DNA from: Oscillospiraceae bacterium
GTDB lineage: Bacteria; Bacillota; Clostridia; Oscillospirales; Oscillospiraceae
Reading direction: 5' to 3'
Length of the DNA stretch: 64,000 nt
NCBI GenBank assembly: GCA_015068025.1
Contig: SVLH01000002.1
Span: forward strand, 1-64,000
Under the pieces are notes generated by a model, which saw only the letters and a program-made list of their open reading frames with translations, was not told the origin of the DNA and ran no database searches. The position numbers and the translations under genes were made by a program. Shown piece by piece: positions 58,877 through 64,000 of the stretch. Each line of letters starts with the position of its first letter. Position 1 is the first letter of the stretch.

Positions 58877-60055
58877 TTAGTGATGGAATAAGCGCATGCC
58901 GGTGAAGCACATGGTCATGTTGTACTTATTGGCGGTCATAATGACATGGTCATCGCGAATGGAGCCGCCGGGCTCGGCGATGTACTGCACGCCGGACTTG
59001 CGGGCGCGCTCCACATTGTCACCGAAGGGGAAGAACGCGTCAGAGCCGACGGTCACGCCGGACTGGGTGGCGATCCAGGCCTTCTTTTCCTCGGCGGTCA
59101 GCACCTCGGGCTTGACCTTGAAGATGTTCTGCCAGGTGCCTTCGGCCAGCACGTCCTCATACTCGTCGGAGGTGTAAATGTCGATGGCGTTGTCGCGGTC
59201 GGGACGGCGGATGTCATCCACAAATTGCAGACCCAGTACCTTCGGGTGCTGGCGCAGATACCAGTTGTCGGCCTTCTGACCGGCCAGACGGGTGCAGTGG
59301 ATACGGCTCTGCTGGCCGGCGCCCACGCCAATGGCCTGGCCGTCCTTCACATAACACACGGAGTTGGACTGGGTGTACTTCAGGGTGATGAGGGCCACGA
59401 TCATATCGATCTTGGCCTGCTGGGGCAGGTCCTTGTTGTCGGTAACGATGTTGTTCAGCAGTTCTTCGTCGATCTTGAAATTGTTGCGGCCCTGCTGAAA
59501 GGTAATGCCGAAGACGTCCTTATACTCTTCCTCGGCGGGAATGTAGTCGGGATCGATCTGAACGACGTTGTAGCCGCCCTTCTTTTTGGTTTTCAGGATC
59601 TCCAGCGCCTCCTCGGTGTAGCCGGGGGCGATAACGCCGTCGGAGACCTCGGCCTTCAGATAGGTGGCGGTAGCAGCGTCGCAGACCTCGGACAGGGCCG
59701 CCCAGTCACCGTAGGAGCACAGGCGGTCGGCGCCGCGGGCACGGATATAGGCGCAGGCAATGGGGGAGAGTTCAGCACCCTCTTCTACGAAGTAGATCTT
59801 CCGATCGGTCTCGCTCAGGGGCAGACCCACGGCGGCACCGGCGGGGGAGACATGCTTGAAGGACGCTGCGGAGGGCAGGCCGGTGGCGGCCTTCAGTTCC
59901 CGCACCAGCTGCCAGGAGTTGAAGGCGTCCATGAAGTTGATGTAGCCGGGCTTGCCGTTGAGAACGGTGATGGGCAGCTCGCGGCCGTCGCGCATGAAGA
60001 TGCGGGAGGGTTTCTGGTTGGGGTTACAGCCGTATTTCAGTTCCAGTTCATTCAT
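58877..60055 (-). CDS. purH: Phosphoribosylaminoimidazolecarboxamide formyltransferase (stand-alone PurH domain)
   Basis: A 392-residue AICAR transformylase using 10-formyl-THF. It begins at MNELELKYGCNPNQKPSRIF, where the transformylase domain normally starts; the N-terminal IMP cyclohydrolase (MGS-like) domain of ordinary PurH is missing. Key residues are in FKHVSPAGAAVG and the QSNSVCYVKDGQAIGVGAGQQSR block, with SDAFFPFGDNV near the end. IMP cyclisation must be done by a separate protein not in this window. GAGGACGATC precedes the ATG. It follows purN by 12 bases. Confidence 0.92.
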   Translation of the reverse strand: MNELELKYGCNPNQKPSRIFMRDGRELPITVLNGKPGYINFMDAFNSWQLVRELKAATGLPSAASFKHVSPAGAAVGLPLSETDRKIYFVEEGAELSPIACAYIRARGADRLCSYGDWAALSEVCDAATATYLKAEVSDGVIAPGYTEEALEILKTKKKGGYNVVQIDPDYIPAEEEYKDVFGITFQQGRNNFKIDEELLNNIVTDNKDLPQQAKIDMIVALITLKYTQSNSVCYVKDGQAIGVGAGQQSRIHCTRLAGQKADNWYLRQHPKVLGLQFVDDIRRPDRDNAIDIYTSDEYEDVLAEGTWQNIFKVKPEVLTAEEKKAWIATQSGVTVGSDAFFPFGDNVERARKSGVQYIAEPGGSIRDDHVIMTANKYNMTMCFTGMRLFHH

Positions 60056-60067
60056 AGCAGATCGTCC

Positions 60068-60673
60068 TCAACTTTCTGTGATTTGTTTACATAACATTTC
60101 AGTTGCCTGGGGCAGCAGGACCCATTCGGCCTGCTCCATGACCCGGCGCTGCAAGGTCTCCGCAGTGTCGTCGGGCAGGATCTCCACGGCTTTCTGCAGC
60201 AGGATACGGCCGCCGTCGGGTATCTCATTGACCAAATGGACTGTAGCGCCGGTCACCTTTACACCCTTTGCAAGAGCAGCCTCGTGGACTTTCAGACCAT
60301 ACATTCCTTTGCCGCAGAAGGAGGGGATCAGAGAGGGGTGGACATTGACGATGCGCTCCGGCCACTGCTTCACAAACTCCTCCGACAGGATGGAGAGGAA
60401 ACCGGCCAGAACGATCAGGTCGATGCGATGCTCCGTCAGGTGGCGGGTCAGTTCCACCTCAAATTCCGCCTGTGTACGGCCCTTCTTGGGGACGGCCACG
60501 CCAGTCACGCCGTGGTTGGCGGCGCGGGTCAGGGCGTATGCGGTCTCGTTGCTGGCGCAGACCAGCACGATCTCGCCGTGGGGGATGGCGCCGGATTCCT
60601 GTGCCTGCAGCAGCGCTTCCAGATTAGTGCCGCCGCCGGAAACAAAGACAGCAATACGGGCCTTGGTTAACAT
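60068..60673 (-). CDS. purN: Phosphoribosylglycinamide formyltransferase
   Basis: A 201-residue formyltransferase converting GAR to FGAR with 10-formyl-THF. Motifs: [11 protein letters not shown], the catalytic Asn-His-Asp set in [12 protein letters not shown] and [10 protein letters not shown]. Its start overlaps the purM stop by 7 bases. This links to the folate genes glyA and fthC in the same window. Confidence 0.95.
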   Translation of the reverse strand: MLTKARIAVFVSGGGTNLEALLQAQESGAIPHGEIVLVCASNETAYALTRAANHGVTGVAVPKKGRTQAEFEVELTRHLTEHRIDLIVLAGFLSILSEEFVKQWPERIVNVHPSLIPSFCGKGMYGLKVHEAALAKGVKVTGATVHLVNEIPDGGRILLQKAVEILPDDTAETLQRRVMEQAEWVLLPQATEMLCKQITES

Positions 60674-61695
60674 AATGTCACCTTTTCCTCGCCGGCGACG
60701 ATCTCACCGATGACATAGGCACCGCAGTCCAGAGCTGCGATAGCGGCGTCGGCGTCGGCCTTGGGAACGATGACGATCATGCCCACGCCCATGTTGTAGG
60801 TGTTGAACATGTCATGCTCATCGATGTTGCCCTTCTTCTGCAGCATGGAGAAGATGGCGGGCGTCTTGATGGCGGCCTTGTCGATCTTTGCGCACAGACC
60901 GTCGGGGATGCAGCGGGGCACATTTTCGTAGAAGCCGCCGCCGGTGATATGGCTGATGCCCTTGACGTCTGCGGCCTCGATGCAGCGCAGAACCTGCTTG
61001 ACATAGATGACGGTGGGTTTGAGCAGAGCCTCACCCAGTGTGCAGCCCAGTTCCTCAAAATACTCGTTCAGGTCGGCATTCTCCACGTCAAAGACCTTGC
61101 GGACCAGAGAGTAGCCGTTGGAGTGGAAGCCGGAGGAGGGCAGGGCGATGACCACATCGCCCTCGGCCATGCGGGCAGAGTCGATAACCTTGGGTTTGTC
61201 CACGATGCCCACGGTGAAGCCAGCCAGATCGTAATTATCGGGATCCATCATGCCGGGATGCTCGGCGGTCTCGCCGCCGATAAGGGCGCAGCCTGCCTGC
61301 ACGCAGCCTTCGGCCACGCCGGAGACGATGGTGGCCACCTTCTCGGGCACGTTCTTGCCGATGGCGATGTAGTCCAGGAAGAACAGGGGCTTTGCGCCGC
61401 AGCAGATGACATCGTTGACGCACATGGCCACGCAGTCGATGCCGATGGTGTCGTGCTTGTCCATCAGTTCGGCCAGACGCAGTTTGGTGCCCACGCCATC
61501 GGTGCCGGAAACCAGAACGGGTTCGGCCATGCCGGTCAGGTCGGGAGCGAACAGACCGCCGAAGCCGCCGATGTCGGAGACCACGCCGGGGATGTGGGTG
61601 CGCTTGACGTCAGCGCTCATCAGTTTTACGCCCTTGTAACCGGCGGTAATGTCAACGCCGGCAGCAGCGTATGCTGCAGAATGAGAGTTTTCCAT
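60667..61695 (-). CDS. purM: Phosphoribosylformylglycinamidine cyclo-ligase
   Basis: A 342-residue AIR synthetase. Motifs: [54 protein letters not shown] and [16 protein letters not shown] 61695 (MENSHS) is used, as GGAAAGG lies in the end of purF; longer frames run into purF. It starts 4 bases after purF ends. Confidence 0.95.
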   Translation of the reverse strand: MENSHSAAYAAAGVDITAGYKGVKLMSADVKRTHIPGVVSDIGGFGGLFAPDLTGMAEPVLVSGTDGVGTKLRLAELMDKHDTIGIDCVAMCVNDVICCGAKPLFFLDYIAIGKNVPEKVATIVSGVAEGCVQAGCALIGGETAEHPGMMDPDNYDLAGFTVGIVDKPKVIDSARMAEGDVVIALPSSGFHSNGYSLVRKVFDVENADLNEYFEELGCTLGEALLKPTVIYVKQVLRCIEAADVKGISHITGGGFYENVPRCIPDGLCAKIDKAAIKTPAIFSMLQKKGNIDEHDMFNTYNMGVGMIVIVPKADADAAIAALDCGAYVIGEIVAGEEKVTLC

Positions 61696-61699
61696 TTCC

Positions 61700-63124
61700 T
61701 TATTCCTTTCCGTTCCAGCAATAGGTACAGATTTTGTCTTTGTCGATACCGATGGCTTCCAGCACGCCGTCAAGAGACTGATAGCCGAGAGAATCGAAGC
61801 CGAACTTCTCGCAGATGGCCTTCAGCAGGCACTTGCCGCGTTCCGTAGAGGCGTCGGCGTATTCCTCCACGTGCTTCTGGCCTTCGTCACCTTCCAGTTC
61901 CTGAATGGTGCGGCGGGCAAGCAGATCCATATCGGAATTGCCGCGGGAGAAGTTCAGGTATTTGCAGGCATACATGATGGGGGGGCAGGCGGAGCGCATA
62001 TGCACTTCTTTTGCGCCGGATTCGTACAGGAAGTCCACGGTCTCCTGCAGTTGGGTGCCGCGGACGATGGAATCGTCCACGAATAGCAGTTTCTGGCCGC
62101 GGATCAGTTCCGGCACGGGGATCTGCTTCATCTTTGCCACCTGATTGCGCACCTTCTGGTCGCTGGGGGTGAAGGAGCGGGGCCAGGTGGGGGTGTACTT
62201 CACGAAGGGACGGGCAAAGGGCTTGCCGCTGCGGTTGGCGTAGCCGATGGCATGGGGGATGCCGGAATCCGGCACGCCGGCCACATAGTCCACCTTGGGC
62301 AGACTGCCCTGCAATACCTCGTCACGGGCCATGATCTCGCCGTTGCGATAGCGCATGACCTCCACGTTTTTGCCCTCGTAGTTGGAGTTGGGGTAGCCGT
62401 AATAAGACCACAGGAAGCCGCAGATCTTCATCTGCTCTCCAGCGGGGGAGAGGGGTTCGATCCCGTCAGCCGTCACGCGGACGATCTCGCGGGGACCCAG
62501 CTCGTAGGCGTCCGCATAGTCCAGCTTGTGGTAGGCAAAGGATTCGAAGGAGATGCAGTGTCCATCCTCGCTCTTGCCGATCAGAACGGGCAGGCGACCC
62601 AGCTTGTCGCGGGCGGCGATGATGCCGTCACGGGTCAGCAGCAGGATGGTGATGGAGCCGTTGATGATCTCCTGCGCGTGGAGGATGCCCTCTACAAAGG
62701 AATCCTTCTGGTTGATGAGGGCGGCGGTCAACTCGGAGGAGTTGACCTTGCCGCTGCTCATGGCCATAAACTGATGGCCGTGGTCGGAGAAATAGGTTTC
62801 CACCAGCTCCTCGGCGTTGTTGATGATGCCGACAGTGGAAATGGCATACATGCCCAGATGAGAGCGCACCAGCAGCGGCTGGGGATCGGTGTCGGAAATG
62901 CAGCCGATACCGCTGCAGCCGTGCAGTTCATGCAGATCCTTTTCAAACTTGGTGCGGAAAGGGGTATTTTCGATATTGTGGATCTCCCGCTGGAACTTGT
63001 CGACCGCGGCATCATACAGCGCCATGCCGCCGCGTTTGGTGCCCAGGTGGGAGTGATAGTCCACGCCGAAGAACAGGTCAAGCACGCAGTCCCGCTTGGA
63101 AGCTACGCCAAAAAAACCACCCAT
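61700..63124 (-). CDS. purF: Amidophosphoribosyltransferase-like protein lacking the N-terminal cysteine
   Basis: A 474-residue PurF-family protein. The N-terminus reads [14 protein letters not shown] where all glutamine-using PurF enzymes have MCG: the nucleophile Cys is Gly. The glutaminase fold is otherwise recognisable ([27 protein letters not shown]). The PRPP site is complete in [14 protein letters not shown]-terminal CTYCWNGKE and KICGFL retain cysteines at iron-sulfur-type positions. The protein may use free ammonia or an alternative nucleophile such as Cys13. It sits in the purine operon in the normal place. AAGGAGG precedes the ATG. Confidence 0.85.
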   Translation of the reverse strand: MGGFFGVASKRDCVLDLFFGVDYHSHLGTKRGGMALYDAAVDKFQREIHNIENTPFRTKFEKDLHELHGCSGIGCISDTDPQPLLVRSHLGMYAISTVGIINNAEELVETYFSDHGHQFMAMSSGKVNSSELTAALINQKDSFVEGILHAQEIINGSITILLLTRDGIIAARDKLGRLPVLIGKSEDGHCISFESFAYHKLDYADAYELGPREIVRVTADGIEPLSPAGEQMKICGFLWSYYGYPNSNYEGKNVEVMRYRNGEIMARDEVLQGSLPKVDYVAGVPDSGIPHAIGYANRSGKPFARPFVKYTPTWPRSFTPSDQKVRNQVAKMKQIPVPELIRGQKLLFVDDSIVRGTQLQETVDFLYESGAKEVHMRSACPPIMYACKYLNFSRGNSDMDLLARRTIQELEGDEGQKHVEEYADASTERGKCLLKAICEKFGFDSLGYQSLDGVLEAIGIDKDKICTYCWNGKE

Positions 63125-63226
63125 AGGGTCCTCCTTGATTCATATGTCCTCGGGTCAGTACAGGCTTTGTCGTCGTGCGGAAAAGCAGGATGACCGAGGG
63201 GCAGAGAGCGAAATAAAGTTCTTTTG

Positions 63227-63252
63227 GTTCTTTTCTTTCTCAAGAAAAGAAC
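63227..63252. repeat. 11-bp inverted repeat at the end of purC
   Basis: GTTCTTTTCTT (63227-63237) and AAGAAAAGAAC (63242-63252) form a perfect stem with a TCTC loop, overlapping the last purC codons. No T run follows on the minus strand. Composition resembles the CATTTTCTTTTG repeat in the purH-purD gap. The rest of the 63125-63239 gap shows nothing gene-like. Confidence 0.6.
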
Positions 63253-63920
63253 AGCTCGTTGAGCTTCATGGGATCGACATACTCGCCGTCCTTGTAAACG
63301 CGCATGTTGCCGGAGGCAACCTCGTCGATGAGCATGACGGTGCCGTCGGGCGCGTAGCCGAACTCGAACTTGATGTCATACAGTTCCAGACCCTTTTCGG
63401 CCAGATCGTCGGCCACGATCTTGGTGATCTGCTGGGTCTGGGCTTTCAGGGACTCGTACTGTTCGTCGGTCATCACGCCGATGGCGACCAGAGCGTCCTT
63501 GGTGATCAGGGGATCGCCCTTCTCATCGTCCTTCAGGGTGGTCTCCACGTAGGAGGGCAGATCGGCGCCGGACTCGATCAGGGCGCCGTAGCGGCGGATG
63601 AAGGAACCCACGGCCTTGCGGCGGCAGATGACTTCCAGACCTTTGCCGAAAACCTTGGCAGGGAGGACTTCCATGGTGGTGTTGGCCAGATCGGCAGAGA
63701 CATAGTGGGTCTTGATGCCGGCGGCGTTGATCTTCTCGAAGAAGTAGATGGACATGCGCAGGTTCACGTCGCCCACGCCCTCAATGGTCAGGCCCACGGA
63801 GTTTTCACCGGGATCGAACACGCCGTCCTTGCCGGTGCAGTCGTCCTTGAACTTCAGCAGGCAGTTGCCGTTTTCCAGAGCGTAAACATTCTTGGTCTTT
63901 CCGGTGTAGAGCAGTTTCAT
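63240..63920 (-). CDS. purC: Phosphoribosylaminoimidazole-succinocarboxamide synthase
   Basis: A 226-residue SAICAR synthetase. It begins [15 protein letters not shown] (ATP loop), with [37 protein letters not shown] and [12 protein letters not shown] as family blocks. Length fits the bacterial form. GGGAGGA precedes the ATG. It precedes purF with a 115-base gap containing an inverted repeat. Confidence 0.96.
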   Translation of the reverse strand: MKLLYTGKTKNVYALENGNCLLKFKDDCTGKDGVFDPGENSVGLTIEGVGDVNLRMSIYFFEKINAAGIKTHYVSADLANTTMEVLPAKVFGKGLEVICRRKAVGSFIRRYGALIESGADLPSYVETTLKDDEKGDPLITKDALVAIGVMTDEQYESLKAQTQQITKIVADDLAEKGLELYDIKFEFGYAPDGTVMLIDEVASGNMRVYKDGEYVDPMKLNELFFS

Positions 63921-63972
63921 GGTAAAAATCCTCCCATATCAAAAATACATTTTTGTGATTGTTGTGTCAGGT

Positions 63973-64000
63973 TCAGGCCTTCAGCTCTGCCTGCAGTTTT
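63973..64000 (-). CDS. C-terminal end of an upstream purine-operon gene (possibly purE)
   Basis: Only the last eight codons are inside the window, ending KLQAELKA before TGA (63973-63975). The position just upstream of purC fits PurE, and a basic helical tail is compatible, but the piece is too short to identify. Confidence 0.4.

Noticed and set aside
1-64000. CRISPR arrays, intact insertion sequences, tRNA or rRNA genes
   Set aside because: No regularly spaced repeats, transposase genes, tRNA T-loop/acceptor combinations (other than ssrA) or rRNA sequence were seen on reading both strands. A dedicated scan (tRNAscan-SE, CRISPR finder, ISfinder) would settle it.

Overview
This 64 kb window is a GC-rich chromosomal segment from a gut-type, Gram-positive anaerobe, most likely a member of the Clostridia (Oscillospiraceae-like). 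The evidence is genomic: a WalRK cell-wall system, a two-subunit (class B) aspartate transcarbamoylase with a PyrD/PyrK-type dihydroorotate dehydrogenase, a clostridial long single-chain PurL, a stand-alone AICAR transformylase, a bile salt hydrolase, a 4-hydroxybutyrate dehydrogenase, an FMN riboswitch and purine-rich Shine-Dalgarno sites. The genus cannot be fixed from sequence alone.

Layout. Bases 1-11.6 kb (plus strand): tail of a membrane protein, biotin ligase, a two-gene chromate transporter, a zinc-ribbon/Ig-like surface protein, an ABC exporter overlapping ylmH, two small conserved genes, peptidase PepD, an orphan zinc-type binding lipoprotein under a Fur-family box, a PlsC-like acyltransferase and a GltS-type symporter. 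11.6-16.9 kb (minus): bile salt hydrolase, glyA, fthC and dinB, then an FMN-riboswitch-controlled riboflavin transporter. 17-21 kb: a SLOG-like protein (plus), then a minus-strand operon of split transketolase plus 4-hydroxybutyrate dehydrogenase with a structured leader. 21.3-23.5 kb (plus): an aminotransferase and a radical SAM protein. 23.5-29.3 kb (minus): the operon pyrC-K-D-F-E-B-I. 29.4-39.4 kb (minus): nudF, walR, walK, walH-like, walI-like, murA, walJ, rlmH and a phosphohexomutase. 39.4-41.8 kb (plus): smpB, a cyclophilin, an SDR and the tmRNA gene ssrA.

Downstream of ssrA (41.8-44.1 kb) lies a lower-GC accessory scar: a PH-domain gene, frameshifted mobile-element remnants, an unknown gene and a broken acetate transporter. 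Then come an XRE regulator fused to a complete desulfoferrodoxin (superoxide-reductase-like) domain, divergent from diaminopimelate dehydrogenase; a PdaA-like deacetylase; a DEDD exonuclease; a TIGR04255 protein; and a SleB-like hydrolase. At 49.5-52 kb is a self-contained cassette of an XRE regulator with a palindromic operator over its own -10, a membrane-anchored PstS-like sensor and two small membrane proteins. 52-64 kb (minus) holds purine synthesis: (purE?)-purC-purF-purM-purN-purH-purD-purL, then guaB.

The genes form several working units. glyA and fthC feed one-carbon folate pools used by purN and purH. The pyr and pur operons supply nucleotides. The wal cluster with murA, ddh, pdaA and sleB covers wall synthesis and remodelling. 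smpB and ssrA form the trans-translation system, with ylmH a probable ribosome-rescue factor. The observations most worth a second look are the XRE-desulfoferrodoxin fusion, a PurF that lacks its catalytic N-terminal cysteine, the structured leader of the transketolase operon, the palindrome-controlled PstS-like cassette and the atypical tmRNA tag.
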